From JAYFQE01 sp034927345 (GTDB lineage: Bacteria; Bacillota; Clostridia; Saccharofermentanales; UBA5734), in assembly GCA_034927345.1 (NCBI GenBank), contig JAYFQE010000008.1, forward strand, positions 62,001-126,000: 64,000 bases of DNA, in the 5' to 3' direction. The notes under the pieces were generated by a model. The model worked only from the letters and a program-made list of their open reading frames with translations, did no database searches and was not told the DNA's origin. Every line of letters starts with the position of its first letter. Positions within the stretch are counted from its first letter, which is position 1. Of the stretch, positions 42,693 through 52,509 are shown piece after piece. The position numbers and the translations under genes were made by a program.

Positions 42693-43616
42693 ATGAAAAG
42701 AAGACCGAAAAATGACGAATCTTCAGGAGGGGAGGGCAACTGGATGAACACCTACGGCGATCTGGTTACCCTGTTGCTATGCTTTTTCGTCCTGCTTTTT
42801 TCGTTTTCCAATATTGACGCCGAAAAATGGAAAGCCTTGGTCAAGTCCTTTACAGGCGGTTCCGGCATCCTGGATTCGGACCGGCAAGGGGAACTGGATG
42901 ATTCGGCCGGCGTGGATCCGAACTTCGATCCGGCATCATGGTATGGTTATCAGACGGACGCTGCCGGCGTTGTAAAGCCGCAAACCACAGCAGTCCTGAC
43001 ACCTAAACCGACGGCCACGGTCACGCCGGCACAGGAGTCTACGCTTACGCCGACGCCGGAAGCTACAACCACGGCAGCGACAGGACCGACGCCGAAACCG
43101 ACAAAAAAGCCGACGAAAGCGCCGACGCCGGTTCCGGCCAATCAGGTCGAACTGGACAACCTTTTTCAATCGATCACGCATTATCTGGACAATTCGGCCA
43201 TCTCATCCGGCGTTTTATCGGTCCAGCAGGACGATCAATTCCGGATCCGTCTGGTTGCTTCCATTATCTTCGAACCGGGCAGCGACAAATTGACCTCGGA
43301 AGCCAGCGCGATTCTGAAAGAAGTGACCGGCCTGATCAACGCGCATGCCGGCATTATCACCGAATTAGGCAGCGAGGGGCATACTGATTCCATTTCTGGT
43401 CTGGAAGGCGATATCCAAAGCAAATGGGATCTGGCCGCGCGGCGATCCGCCAGAGTGCTGGAAGCAATCCTGGAAAGCTGTGTGATCGATCAAAGTAAAG
43501 CCAACATTTATACCAAGGGTTATGGCAGCCAGAAACCCATCGCCTCGAACGATACAGAAGAAGGCCGCAACCTCAATAACCGGGTAGACATCCTGGTCGG
43601 CTGCGCGGACCAGTAA
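42693..43616 (+). CDS. motB: Flagellar motor stator protein MotB with Thr/Pro linker
   Basis: 307 residues. Plug/membrane segment with ion-binding Asp23 in NTYGDLVTLLLCFFVLLFSF, then an unusual Thr/Pro/Lys-rich linker (about residues 96-149, e.g. TPTPEATTTAATGPTPKPTK), then an OmpA-like peptidoglycan-binding domain (GHTDSISG, QKPIASNDTEEGRNLNNRVD). Anchors the stator to the wall. AAAGGAG lies about 13 nt upstream. Confidence 0.93.
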   Translation: MKRRPKNDESSGGEGNWMNTYGDLVTLLLCFFVLLFSFSNIDAEKWKALVKSFTGGSGILDSDRQGELDDSAGVDPNFDPASWYGYQTDAAGVVKPQTTAVLTPKPTATVTPAQESTLTPTPEATTTAATGPTPKPTKKPTKAPTPVPANQVELDNLFQSITHYLDNSAISSGVLSVQQDDQFRIRLVASIIFEPGSDKLTSEASAILKEVTGLINAHAGIITELGSEGHTDSISGLEGDIQSKWDLAARRSARVLEAILESCVIDQSKANIYTKGYGSQKPIASNDTEEGRNLNNRVDILVGCADQ

Positions 43617-43633
43617 AGGAGCGACAAGATATT

Positions 43634-44029
43634 ATGAAAAAAGCAATACTCGTTATTATGATTCTGGTTCTTCTCGTCAGCGGCTGCTTAGCCTGGTTCT
43701 TATATTTTAAGAACAAACCTCAGGCTGAAGTCCCTTTCAATTATGATCCGGGCGATTATTTTGTCACCGACATCAAGGATAGCAAATCCTTGCTGAAAAC
43801 CGATATTATCCTGGCAATGGCCGACACCAATCAACAAACGGAATTAACAGCCAATAACCATCGTATTCGCGATGCGATTATTTTTGTCTTACGTGATAAA
43901 ACCGAAGCTGAGTTGAAAAGTCCTGATATACGAGAAAATGTTGAAAAGGAGATTATCAGTTTGCTCAATCAAAATTTTAATACCGATAATTTCCTTGACC
44001 TTTATTTCAACGAATTTGTTATTCAGTGA
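43634..44029 (+). CDS. fliL: Flagellar basal body-associated protein FliL
   Basis: 131 residues. One N-terminal membrane helix, then a periplasm-side domain with DYFVTDIKDSK... RDAIIFVLRDKTEAEL, the FliL pattern. Associates with stator units. Follows motB after 17 nt. Confidence 0.88.
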   Translation: MKKAILVIMILVLLVSGCLAWFLYFKNKPQAEVPFNYDPGDYFVTDIKDSKSLLKTDIILAMADTNQQTELTANNHRIRDAIIFVLRDKTEAELKSPDIRENVEKEIISLLNQNFNTDNFLDLYFNEFVIQ

Positions 44030-44046
44030 ATTGAGGATGTAAACGA

Positions 44047-45039
44047 ATGTCCGAAGTATTATCACAAAATGAAATTGATCAGTTGATATCGGCGCTTAAC
44101 GAGGGGTCGTTGGTCGAGGCGCCTGTTGAAGAAAATGACGCCGGCATCCGGGTTTATGATTTTCGCACGGCCAACAAAATCCCGCGCGATCAAATCCGGA
44201 CGCTGCATATCATTCATGATAATCTGGCGCGGATGCTGTCCACCTTTTTTATCGGCAATCTGGGCACTTATTGTGATTTGCAGGTTATGTCGGTCGAGGA
44301 GCAGAGCTTTTCGGAATTTGCCAATTCTGTCAGCGCCTCCAGCTTACTGGCTATTATGAAGATGCCGCCTTTAAAGGGATCCTTGCTGCTGGAGATAACG
44401 CCGGATGTTTCTTATTCAATACTGGACAGTCTGCTGGGCGGCAGCGGTTCATCACAGGAATTACGCCGGCAGTTTACCGAGATCGATCTGGTTATTCTGG
44501 AAAAAGTCGTCAGGCAGATGATGCCGCAGATCAGTGAAGCCTGGAATAAGGTCGTTAAAGTAAACGCCAGTCTGGAAACCCTGGAAACCAGTATGCAATT
44601 TGCCCAGATTGTTTCACCCAACGACACCATTGTCATCATCACTATGAGCGTCAAGATCGGGGAGCATGATGATTTAATCAATTTTTGTTTTCCGCAAATG
44701 GCTTTGGAACCGATAGCCAAGAATTTAAACACCCGGGTTTTTCAATCCAGTTTACCGGAAGGCAGCCAAAGCGAATCATACCAGGATCCCATTCTGCAGC
44801 ATCTGCAGACGTCGCCGATACCGGTTAAAGCGATTCTGTCGGAAACAACCTTGACAGTCGGCGATCTTGTTACCCTGCAGGTCGGCGACGTTATCCAGCT
44901 GGAAAGCAAACTGAGCGATTACATTAAACTGATGGTCGGCCATTTGCCGTGCCTATACGGAATCCTGGGAAAAAAGAGCAACCATTACGCCGTCAGTATT
45001 GTCGGCGACATTGTCGAGGAGGATCTGGAACATGAGTGA
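44047..45039 (+). CDS. fliM: Flagellar motor switch protein FliM
   Basis: 330 residues. N-terminal CheY-P-binding peptide LSQNEIDQLISAL, central domain (RTLHIIHDNLARMLSTFF) and C-terminal SpoA domain. Rotor switch component. Its last codons overlap fliY. Confidence 0.96.
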   Translation: MSEVLSQNEIDQLISALNEGSLVEAPVEENDAGIRVYDFRTANKIPRDQIRTLHIIHDNLARMLSTFFIGNLGTYCDLQVMSVEEQSFSEFANSVSASSLLAIMKMPPLKGSLLLEITPDVSYSILDSLLGGSGSSQELRRQFTEIDLVILEKVVRQMMPQISEAWNKVVKVNASLETLETSMQFAQIVSPNDTIVIITMSVKIGEHDDLINFCFPQMALEPIAKNLNTRVFQSSLPEGSQSESYQDPILQHLQTSPIPVKAILSETTLTVGDLVTLQVGDVIQLESKLSDYIKLMVGHLPCLYGILGKKSNHYAVSIVGDIVEEDLEHE

Positions 45040-46174
45040 TGTTATGTCACAAGAGGAAATTGATCAGATGATTAATGGTCAAATTCCGGCCGCTCCCGCT
45101 GCCAATCCGTCCGTCGGTCTTACAGCGGACGAAATGGATACGCTGGGGGAGATCGGCAACATTTGCATGGGAACCGGCGCAACGGCTCTGCATAGCATTT
45201 TGGGCCGCAAAGTATCGATTACGACTCCCCATGTTCAGATCGTTACGCCGGATACGCTGACCGACGACCACGAGGTCCCGTTCGTCGTGGTCAGCGTGGA
45301 ATATACACAGGGATTAACCGGTACCAATCTGCTTATTCTCCAGGTCGATGATGTCAAGCTGATAACGGATATCATGCTGGGCGGCGACGGCAGCTCGACT
45401 ATCGGCGATCTATCGGAGCTGCATCTGAGCGCGATCAGCGAGGCGATGAACCAGATGATGGGCGGCATGGCGACGGCGATGGCCGACATGCTGGATTATC
45501 CGGTCAACATATCGCCTCCGCAGACATTGGTGGTATCGCTTTCCAGTCAGGAAATTGTATCCTTGATCAAAAGTCCGCTGGATGAACTGGTGCGGATCAG
45601 TTTTAAGATGCAGATCGAAGGAATCATTGACAGTGGGATCATGCAGCTCATGCCGCTGCCTTTTGCCAAGAAACTGGTGGACAATCTGCTCCACAAAGGT
45701 CAGACGCCGGCGCCGCAGCCCGTTCCGGATCAGGCAAGGTCGGCCGGAGCCGGCCGCCCGGTCCCGCCGGCCGCCAAACCGGCAGCGGCTCCGGCAAATT
45801 CCGCCAGTTGGCCGGTGCCGGCAAAAGAACCGCAAAGCGCGCCGCATGTGGAAGTCAGACCGATCCAGCTGACCAGCTTTGACGCGATGGAGAGCAGCGA
45901 GGCGGCGAACCGGGAATCCAGCCTGAATATCATCATGGATGTTCCGCTGCAGATTTCCGTTGAATTAGGCCAATGCAAAAAGACGATCAAGGAAATCCTG
46001 GAATTGAGCAACGGATCGGTTGTCGCCCTGGACAAAGTCGCCGGCGAACCGGTGGACATTGTCGTCAACGGCAAAATGATCGCCAAGGGCGAAGTGATCG
46101 TCATTGATGATAATTACGGGGTTCGGATTACAGAAATCGTCATGCCGTCCAACCGTATCCGCCATTTACGCTGA
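45032..46174 (+). CDS. fliY: Flagellar motor switch phosphatase FliY (CheC-FliN type)
   Basis: 380 residues. N-terminal EIDQMINGQ peptide, CheC-like phosphatase region with two E-x-x-N sites (EIGNICMGTGATAL and ISEAMNQMMGG), an Ala/Pro-rich linker at about 230-280, and a C-terminal FliN/SpoA domain (MDVPLQISVELGQCKKTIKEIL). Rotor component that can dephosphorylate CheY-P. ATG 45032 overlaps the fliM end by 8 nt. Confidence 0.93.
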   Translation: MSDVMSQEEIDQMINGQIPAAPAANPSVGLTADEMDTLGEIGNICMGTGATALHSILGRKVSITTPHVQIVTPDTLTDDHEVPFVVVSVEYTQGLTGTNLLILQVDDVKLITDIMLGGDGSSTIGDLSELHLSAISEAMNQMMGGMATAMADMLDYPVNISPPQTLVVSLSSQEIVSLIKSPLDELVRISFKMQIEGIIDSGIMQLMPLPFAKKLVDNLLHKGQTPAPQPVPDQARSAGAGRPVPPAAKPAAAPANSASWPVPAKEPQSAPHVEVRPIQLTSFDAMESSEAANRESSLNIIMDVPLQISVELGQCKKTIKEILELSNGSVVALDKVAGEPVDIVVNGKMIAKGEVIVIDDNYGVRITEIVMPSNRIRHLR

Positions 46175-46195
46175 ATCCGGGAGGATTGTTGATTC

Positions 46196-46618
46196 ATGGA
46201 TAATTGGGCTGAACTTCTGGGTATGCTGCTGGTAACGGTTCTGGTTCTGGCCGCAACCTTTTATACCACGAAATTTGTCGCCCGCCGGTCGCAGATCGGC
46301 GGTAAAGGCCGGCATATGCAGATCCTTGAACGCCTGCCGCTGGGGAAGGATAAATTTCTGGCGATCATAGAAGTCGGAGGCCAATATATGCTGGTCGGGA
46401 TCAGCGGACAAAACATTAATCTGATCAGCGTCCTGCCCGATACCTTTACCGGACCGGATCCGGTCCGCCAGCGGCAATCGCCGCTAAACAATCCTTTTCA
46501 GGCCATGATGGAACAGCTTCTGCAAAAAAGCGGCCGGAATGGCAGCGCAGAAAAAAATGAAGATGATTCCGGGCCGGACCAGAATCCCGGCGGCAGCGGC
46601 GGCGGGGGGAGCAACTGA
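46196..46618 (+). CDS. fliO: Flagellar biosynthesis protein FliO
   Basis: 140 residues. One membrane helix at 5-25, then the FliO core RHMQILERLPLGKDKFLAIIEVGGQYMLVGIS and a Gly/Asn-rich tail. Helps assemble the FliP ring of the export gate. Its stop overlaps fliP by 1 nt. Confidence 0.9.
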   Translation: MDNWAELLGMLLVTVLVLAATFYTTKFVARRSQIGGKGRHMQILERLPLGKDKFLAIIEVGGQYMLVGISGQNINLISVLPDTFTGPDPVRQRQSPLNNPFQAMMEQLLQKSGRNGSAEKNEDDSGPDQNPGGSGGGGSN

Positions 46619-47445
46619 TGTCAAAGGCAAGACGCTGTATTTTGGTTCTGTTCATCGCGCTTATTCTGCCGGCCATGTTTTTTCTTTCCGGTTCAACCGT
46701 ACAGGCCAGTTCAACGGCCGGAACCGAAATCCTGAGCAGCGCTGAAACAAAAGATGAAGGCGAATCCGGCGCTGCGACAGCTGCCGAATCATTGGCGGAT
46801 GCCCTGGGCATAACCCAGGACAACACCGATTCGATCAAAATCATCATCTGGCTGACGGTACTATCCCTGGCTCCGTCAATCTTGATCATGATGACCGGCT
46901 TTACCCGAATTGTCATTGTCCTGACCTTTGTGCGCAATGCCATCGGATTGCAGCAAACGCCGCCCAATCAGGTTATCGTCGGTCTGGCTTTGTTTTTGAC
47001 CTTTTTCTTTATGGCGCCGGTGGTTGATGAAATAAAAACCAACGCTTATGATCCTTATACCGCCGGCCAGTTGACCCAGCAGGAAGCGATAGATGAAGCG
47101 ATTAAGCCTTTGCACACATTTATGGCTAAGCAGACCTATGACCGGGATCTTGATCTTTTCATGTCCATGGCCGGCATTCAATCGGTCCCGACGGCCGCTG
47201 ATATTCCGCTGCATGTCCTGATCCCGGCTTTTGTGACCAGCGAACTGAAACGGGCTTTCCAAATCGGTTTCTTTATTTTCATTCCTTTTTTGGTTATCGA
47301 TATGATCGTGGCCAGCACCTTGATGTCGATGGGTATGATGATGCTGCCGCCGACGGTTATATCCTTGCCGTTTAAAATTCTGCTGTTTGTTTTGGTTGAC
47401 GGCTGGGATCTGGTGATTAAGACATTGTTTAACAGCTTTGCCTAG
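46618..47445 (+). CDS. fliP: Flagellar export gate protein FliP
   Basis: 275 residues with a cleavable signal sequence and four later membrane helices. SLAPSILIMMTGFTRIVIVLTFVRNAIGLQQTPPNQVIVGLALFLT and VLIPAFVTSELKRAFQIGF are strongly conserved in FliP. Core of the export channel. Confidence 0.97.
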   Translation: MSKARRCILVLFIALILPAMFFLSGSTVQASSTAGTEILSSAETKDEGESGAATAAESLADALGITQDNTDSIKIIIWLTVLSLAPSILIMMTGFTRIVIVLTFVRNAIGLQQTPPNQVIVGLALFLTFFFMAPVVDEIKTNAYDPYTAGQLTQQEAIDEAIKPLHTFMAKQTYDRDLDLFMSMAGIQSVPTAADIPLHVLIPAFVTSELKRAFQIGFFIFIPFLVIDMIVASTLMSMGMMMLPPTVISLPFKILLFVLVDGWDLVIKTLFNSFA

Positions 47446-47457
47446 GAGGCATACGAT

Positions 47458-47727
47458 ATGAGTCAAGGTGAAATATTGACGATCATGCAGCAGGCAATCT
47501 ATACCATGCTAAAAGTTTCGGCGCCGCTGCTGCTGGTTGCTCTGGCCGTCGGCCTGATCGTTTCGGTTTTTCAGGCGATGACCCAGATTAATGAGCAGAC
47601 GTTGGTTTTTATTCCCAAAATTGTCGGGACGCTGCTGGTTCTTGTTTTATTAGGCAGCTGGATGATGACGACACTGGTCGAATTTACCGATAAGCTCTTT
47701 TCCAGCATAGCGACGTTGATTCAATAG
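47458..47727 (+). CDS. fliQ: Flagellar export gate protein FliQ
   Basis: 89 residues, two membrane helices, with LIVSVFQAMTQINEQTLVFIPKI, the FliQ signature. AGGAGG precedes the ATG. Confidence 0.97.
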   Translation: MSQGEILTIMQQAIYTMLKVSAPLLLVALAVGLIVSVFQAMTQINEQTLVFIPKIVGTLLVLVLLGSWMMTTLVEFTDKLFSSIATLIQ

Positions 47728-47746
47728 ACAAGGAAAGGAATATGTG

Positions 47747-48535
47747 ATGAGCTGGCCTTTATTTGATGTAGAAAAACTGCCGTATATCCTGCTGATCCTG
47801 GTTCGGACCAGCGGCATGTTTTTCTTGTCGCCTGTCTTCGGTCATCGCAATATTCCCGCCCGGTTTAAAATCGGTTTCTGTATCATATTGACGCTGGTTT
47901 TTTATCAGATTTATCCGGTTCCCGGCGATTATGCGCAGCCGAATCTATTTGGCTTTGTCTTGCAGATCTTTCATGAATTGTCTGTCGGCTTGATGTTCAG
48001 CTTCCTGACCTTGCTTTTTTTCTCGATAACCTATATGGCCGGACAGGTCATCGATATCCAGATGGGCGTCAGCATCAGCGCTGCTTTTGATCCGTCAATC
48101 GGCGTCCAGACAACGATCAGCGCGATGTTTTTAAATCTGGCGATGATCCTGTACTTTTTCGTCAATAACGGTCATTTGCGCCTGATCCAGATTATGGGGG
48201 TCAGTTTTCGCTACCTGCCGGTCGGCCGGTTTACCTTGAATAAAGATGTGGTCTATGTCGCTGTTGATTCCTTTGTCCTGGTGTTTTCCCTGGCTGTCGG
48301 CCTGATGCTGCCGATCATCGGCGCCAGCCTGCTTTGTGAAGCGGCGCTGGGGATTATCATGCGGGCCGTGCCTAATTTTCACGCCTATATGGTCGGTATT
48401 CCGCTGAAGATCGGGCTGGGCCTGGTTGTCTTGTTTGCCATGCAGCCTTTTTATATCGGGTTTTGCGATCAGGCTTTCGAAAAGCTTTTCACCGCTTCCG
48501 AACAATTGTTGACCAGTCTGGGGGCGGTGGCATGA
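47747..48535 (+). CDS. fliR: Flagellar export gate protein FliR
   Basis: 262 residues, about six membrane helices. RTSGMFFLSPVFGHRNIPARFKIG and QVIDIQMGVSISAAFDPSIGVQTT are conserved FliR segments. ATG 47747 chosen over the adjacent GTG 47744; AAGGAAAGG upstream. Coupled to flhB by ATGA. Confidence 0.95.
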   Translation: MSWPLFDVEKLPYILLILVRTSGMFFLSPVFGHRNIPARFKIGFCIILTLVFYQIYPVPGDYAQPNLFGFVLQIFHELSVGLMFSFLTLLFFSITYMAGQVIDIQMGVSISAAFDPSIGVQTTISAMFLNLAMILYFFVNNGHLRLIQIMGVSFRYLPVGRFTLNKDVVYVAVDSFVLVFSLAVGLMLPIIGASLLCEAALGIIMRAVPNFHAYMVGIPLKIGLGLVVLFAMQPFYIGFCDQAFEKLFTASEQLLTSLGAVA

Positions 48536-49605
48536 GCGCGTCTTCCGGCGACAAAACAGAAAAGGCAACAGCGAAAAGAAGACGCGACGAGCGGGAACAG
48601 GGGCATGTCCTGCATAGCCAGGATATCAGTATTTCTTTGCTTCTGTTAGGTAGTTTTTTTGTGCTGAAGCTGGTTGGCGGCTATATGGGCAACGGCATTA
48701 TGGATGTATTCCGCGAATTGCTGCCTGGCGCCGATATTCAGCAAAAAACGCTGACAACCTATGCCCTGCATCAGTATTTTATCAAAGCGATTCTGCTTTT
48801 TGCCCAGGTTGTCTGGCCAATAGCCATATTTGCCTTGCTGGCGACGCTGTTGGTCAACTTTGTCCAAACCGGTTTTATGTTCTCCGGGAAATCACTGGGT
48901 GTGAAGGCCAGCCGGATCAGCCCTTTGGCCGGCGCCAAACGGCTATTTTCAAGCCGGGCGGCGATGGAATTGTTCAAGTCCTTATTGAAAATCGGTTTGG
49001 TTATCGCCATGGTCTGGCAGCGTGTTTATGGCGATCTTCGCCAGCTGCCGTCTCTGATGTATCAGGATGTGGCTGCCGGACTGCAAATAATCCTGAACAT
49101 GCTGGCCGATATGGCCATACGCTGCAGCAGCATCCTGCTGATGATCGCTGCTCTGGACTATCTTTATCAATGGTGGAAATATGAAAAAGACCTGCGAATG
49201 ACCAAACAGGAAATCAAAGATGAATATAAACTGACGGAAGGCGACCCTCAGGTAAAAAACCGGATCCGCCAGAAGCAGCGGCAGATGGGCATGCAGCGGA
49301 TGATGAGCGACGTGGCCAAAGCGGATGTGGTCGTGACCAATCCTACCCATTACGCCATCGCCCTGCGCTACGACAGCCAGAAAGATGCCGCGCCTGTCGT
49401 CCTGGCGCGCGGCAAGGGTTTTGTCGCCCGTAAAATTAAAGAAAAAGCGGCGAAGCAGGGGATCATCCTGGTGGAAAACAGACCCCTGGCCCGCGCGCTT
49501 TATGCCAAATGTAAAATCGGGCAGCAAATCCCGGTTGAATTCTATCAGGCTGTGGCAGAAATATTAACCTATGTGGCAAGAATGAAGGGAGGCAGGAGAC
49601 AATGA
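48532..49605 (+). CDS. flhB: Flagellar export switch protein FlhB
   Basis: 357 residues. N-terminal DKTEKATAKRRRDEREQG, four membrane helices, and a cytoplasmic domain with the self-cleavage motif NPTH (VVTNPTHYAIALRY). Switches export from rod/hook to filament substrates together with FliK. ATG 48532 lies in the fliR stop; GGGGGCGG upstream. Confidence 0.96.
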   Translation: MSASSGDKTEKATAKRRRDEREQGHVLHSQDISISLLLLGSFFVLKLVGGYMGNGIMDVFRELLPGADIQQKTLTTYALHQYFIKAILLFAQVVWPIAIFALLATLLVNFVQTGFMFSGKSLGVKASRISPLAGAKRLFSSRAAMELFKSLLKIGLVIAMVWQRVYGDLRQLPSLMYQDVAAGLQIILNMLADMAIRCSSILLMIAALDYLYQWWKYEKDLRMTKQEIKDEYKLTEGDPQVKNRIRQKQRQMGMQRMMSDVAKADVVVTNPTHYAIALRYDSQKDAAPVVLARGKGFVARKIKEKAAKQGIILVENRPLARALYAKCKIGQQIPVEFYQAVAEILTYVARMKGGRRQ

Positions 49606-51638
49606 AGACGAAATTTTCAGATATTCTGATTGCCGGCGTTGTTTTCCTGATCATTATCCTGATCATTGTTCCGCTGAACACCCACTTGCTGGATTTTTTC
49701 CTGGTTATTAATATTACCTTGTCGGTCATTGTTCTGCTGGTCTCGCTTTTTACCAAAGAGGCTCTTGATTTTTCGGTTTTTCCGCCGCTGCTGCTGATCC
49801 TGACCTTGTTCCGCATGGCGCTCAACATATCTTCGACGCGGCTGATCCTGGGCAATGGCGGCGAGGCGGGTTCGGTCATTAAAACATTCGGCAGTTTTGT
49901 CATCGGCGGTAATCTGGTGGTTGGCGTCATTATTTTCGCGATCATTGTCATCATCCAGTTTCTGGTCATCACCAAAGGTTCGGAACGGGTATCTGAGGTT
50001 GCCGCCCGGTTTACCCTCGACGCGATGCCCGGCAAACAGATGGCTATCGACGCCGATCTGAATACCGGTTTGATCGATGAACAACAAGCAAAATTGCGCC
50101 GATCCAAAATTCAGCGGGAAGCAGATTTCTACGGCGCCATGGACGGCGCCAGCAAGTTTGTTAAAGGAGACGCCATCGTCTCAATCCTGATTACACTCAT
50201 CAATATTATCGGCGGCATCATTATCGGCGTTGTTTCATCCGGTATGGAGATCATGGATGTGGTTTCCAAATATACGCTGGCGACAGTTGGAGACGGGCTG
50301 GTCAGCCAGATGCCGGCGCTGCTGATTTCTACAGCGACCGGCCTGATCGTGACCCGGGCGGCCTCTGAAGGCAACCTGGGCGCTGAAATCTCCAGCCAGC
50401 TGTTTCACGAACCCAAGGTGCTTACTTCAGCCGGCCTCATGATCATCGCCTTAAGCCTGATACCCGGATTGCCCAAAGTCTCGATCTGGGCTTTAGCCGC
50501 CTTGTTGCTTATTCTGGCCGAAGTGATCCGCAAGAACCAGGCTAAGCAGGAGAAAGCGCCGGTCAGTGTGCCGGAGGCCAACGCCCAGGCTATCCGTAAA
50601 CCGGAACAGGTCATTTCTTTACTGAGTATCGATCCGATCGAACTGGAATTCGGCTACGGTTTGATTCCCCTGGCCGACAACAGCCAGGGCGGCGATCTGG
50701 CCGATCGGATCGTCATGGTCCGCCGCCAGTGCGCGATGGATCTCGGTCTGGTTTTACCCGGTGTGCGGCTGCGGGACAACATGGTTTTAAAACCGAATGC
50801 TTATGTTATAAAAATCCGCGGCGAAGAAGTCGCTGCCGGCGAGATCCTGCCGGATCATCTTCTGGCCATGAACGCGTCCGGCAGCGCCGGATCCGTCCAG
50901 GGCGTTGAAACGGTCGAACCGGCGTTCGGGCTGCCGGCTACCTGGATCAGTCAGCAGGAACGGGAAAAGGCCGAAATGGCCGGATATACGCTGGTTGATC
51001 CGCCGTCGGTTATCGTCACGCATCTGACGGAAGTCCTGAAGCATAATGCCGCCGATCTCCTGGATCGTCAGCAGGTCCAAACGCTGATCGACCACTTGAA
51101 GGAAACACAGCCGGTTTTGGTTGACGAAATAGTGCCCAAGCTTTATTCACTGGGCGACATACAAAAGGTTCTGGCCGCGTTGCTGCGCGAGCATGTGTCG
51201 ATCCGCAGCCTGGGCACCATCCTCGAGGCGATGTCCGACTATAACGGCGGCAACCGCGGTACGGAACAAATAACCGAATTTGTTCGCCAGCGCTTAAAAA
51301 AGACAATCAGCAGATCGTTCATTGAAGGACAGCAAGCCCGGGTCATCACTCTGGATCCGCAGCTGGAGCAGATGATTCTCGAGAGGGTCCGGCAAACCGA
51401 TCAAGGTTCGTTTGTCGCTCTGACGCCGGATCAGGTTCAGAAGGTCATGCACAATCTGCGCATGGCGATCGAAAAAATGATCGCCCTGGGCGTCAGCCCG
51501 ATTGTTCTGACCTCTCCTTCGGTCCGGCCTCTTTTTAAAAAAATGTCGGAACCGCTTTCTCCGGATTTGGCGGTTTTATCTTATAACGAAATCGATTCGG
51601 CTATTGAAATACGTGCGGAAGGGATGGTGACGGCTTGA
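49602..51638 (+). CDS. flhA: Flagellar export gate protein FlhA
   Basis: 678 residues. About eight membrane helices to residue 310 with RFTLDAMPGKQMAIDADLNTGLI, a highly conserved FlhA loop, then the cytoplasmic substrate-docking domain. Nonameric gate. ATGA overlap with flhB. Normally flhF and flhG follow; here fliA comes next. Confidence 0.97.
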   Translation: MKTKFSDILIAGVVFLIIILIIVPLNTHLLDFFLVINITLSVIVLLVSLFTKEALDFSVFPPLLLILTLFRMALNISSTRLILGNGGEAGSVIKTFGSFVIGGNLVVGVIIFAIIVIIQFLVITKGSERVSEVAARFTLDAMPGKQMAIDADLNTGLIDEQQAKLRRSKIQREADFYGAMDGASKFVKGDAIVSILITLINIIGGIIIGVVSSGMEIMDVVSKYTLATVGDGLVSQMPALLISTATGLIVTRAASEGNLGAEISSQLFHEPKVLTSAGLMIIALSLIPGLPKVSIWALAALLLILAEVIRKNQAKQEKAPVSVPEANAQAIRKPEQVISLLSIDPIELEFGYGLIPLADNSQGGDLADRIVMVRRQCAMDLGLVLPGVRLRDNMVLKPNAYVIKIRGEEVAAGEILPDHLLAMNASGSAGSVQGVETVEPAFGLPATWISQQEREKAEMAGYTLVDPPSVIVTHLTEVLKHNAADLLDRQQVQTLIDHLKETQPVLVDEIVPKLYSLGDIQKVLAALLREHVSIRSLGTILEAMSDYNGGNRGTEQITEFVRQRLKKTISRSFIEGQQARVITLDPQLEQMILERVRQTDQGSFVALTPDQVQKVMHNLRMAIEKMIALGVSPIVLTSPSVRPLFKKMSEPLSPDLAVLSYNEIDSAIEIRAEGMVTA

Positions 51639-51639
51639 T

Positions 51640-52509
51640 ATGACAGAACAAAACAACTTCAGCGAATCATCGGCAGACTGGCAGCAGGCATGCTGGACCG
51701 ACTATCGCCGGACCGGCGACCTTGATGAGCGCAACCGGCTGGTCATGCATTACATACCAATGGTTAAAAGGGTGATCAACCGCCTTTTCCCGACCAGCCG
51801 TCATTATTACGATTATGACGATCTGGTCAGCTGCGGCGTACTGGGATTGATCGATGCCGTCAGCCGTTATGATCCGGCCAGACCGGTTAAATTCGAAACT
51901 TATGCCCAGTTCAGAATCCGGGGCGAAATCCTCGACTATATGCGGCATGAAGACTGGGCGCCGGTCTCCCTGCGCAATAAAATAAAGCAGGTCGAAGCGG
52001 CCGGCGACCAGCTGGCTCAGAATATGGGCCGCCCGGCAACCGAACAGGAGATTGCCGAGCAGATGGGCATCTCCGTCAGTGACCTGCAAAGTACGTTGGG
52101 CGACGCGCATGCCTTGAATCTGGTTTATCTTGATGAATTGCTGGGCGACGCGAACGGCGGCAGCGATCTCCTGCCAACGGATCCCGGGTTCGACCAGAAT
52201 CTGGAAAATAAGGAAATCCTGCAGCTGATCAGCAGCCAGATCGACCAGCTGAGTGAAAAAGAACAGCTCATGCTCAACCTTTATTACCGGGATGAATTAA
52301 CGTTCAAAGAAATCGGTTCGGTCATGAACCTGAGCGAATCGCGCATCTGCCAGATACATTCCGGCATTTTACTCAAACTACGTACCGTATTAAAAAAAGA
52401 ACTGCCTCTATCCTGGAAAAACAGGATAAAAACTAAAGAAACGCCGCAAAATGACGATAAACCAATCAGAACCAAGATAAAAATCGCGGCAAGGAGGGAA
52501 AATACATGA
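51640..52509 (+). CDS. fliA: Flagellar RNA polymerase sigma factor FliA (sigma-28/SigD)
   Basis: 289 residues. Region 2 (YYDYDDLVSCGVLGLIDAVSRYDPARPVKFETYAQFRIRGEILDYMR), region 3 (RPATEQEIAEQMGISVSDLQ) and region 4 (LTFKEIGSVMNLSESRICQIHSGILLKLR). Directs late flagellar genes such as hag. About 35 extra basic residues at the C-terminus (KTKETPQNDDKP...) are not usual. Starts 2 nt after flhA. Confidence 0.93.
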   Translation: MTEQNNFSESSADWQQACWTDYRRTGDLDERNRLVMHYIPMVKRVINRLFPTSRHYYDYDDLVSCGVLGLIDAVSRYDPARPVKFETYAQFRIRGEILDYMRHEDWAPVSLRNKIKQVEAAGDQLAQNMGRPATEQEIAEQMGISVSDLQSTLGDAHALNLVYLDELLGDANGGSDLLPTDPGFDQNLENKEILQLISSQIDQLSEKEQLMLNLYYRDELTFKEIGSVMNLSESRICQIHSGILLKLRTVLKKELPLSWKNRIKTKETPQNDDKPIRTKIKIAARRENT

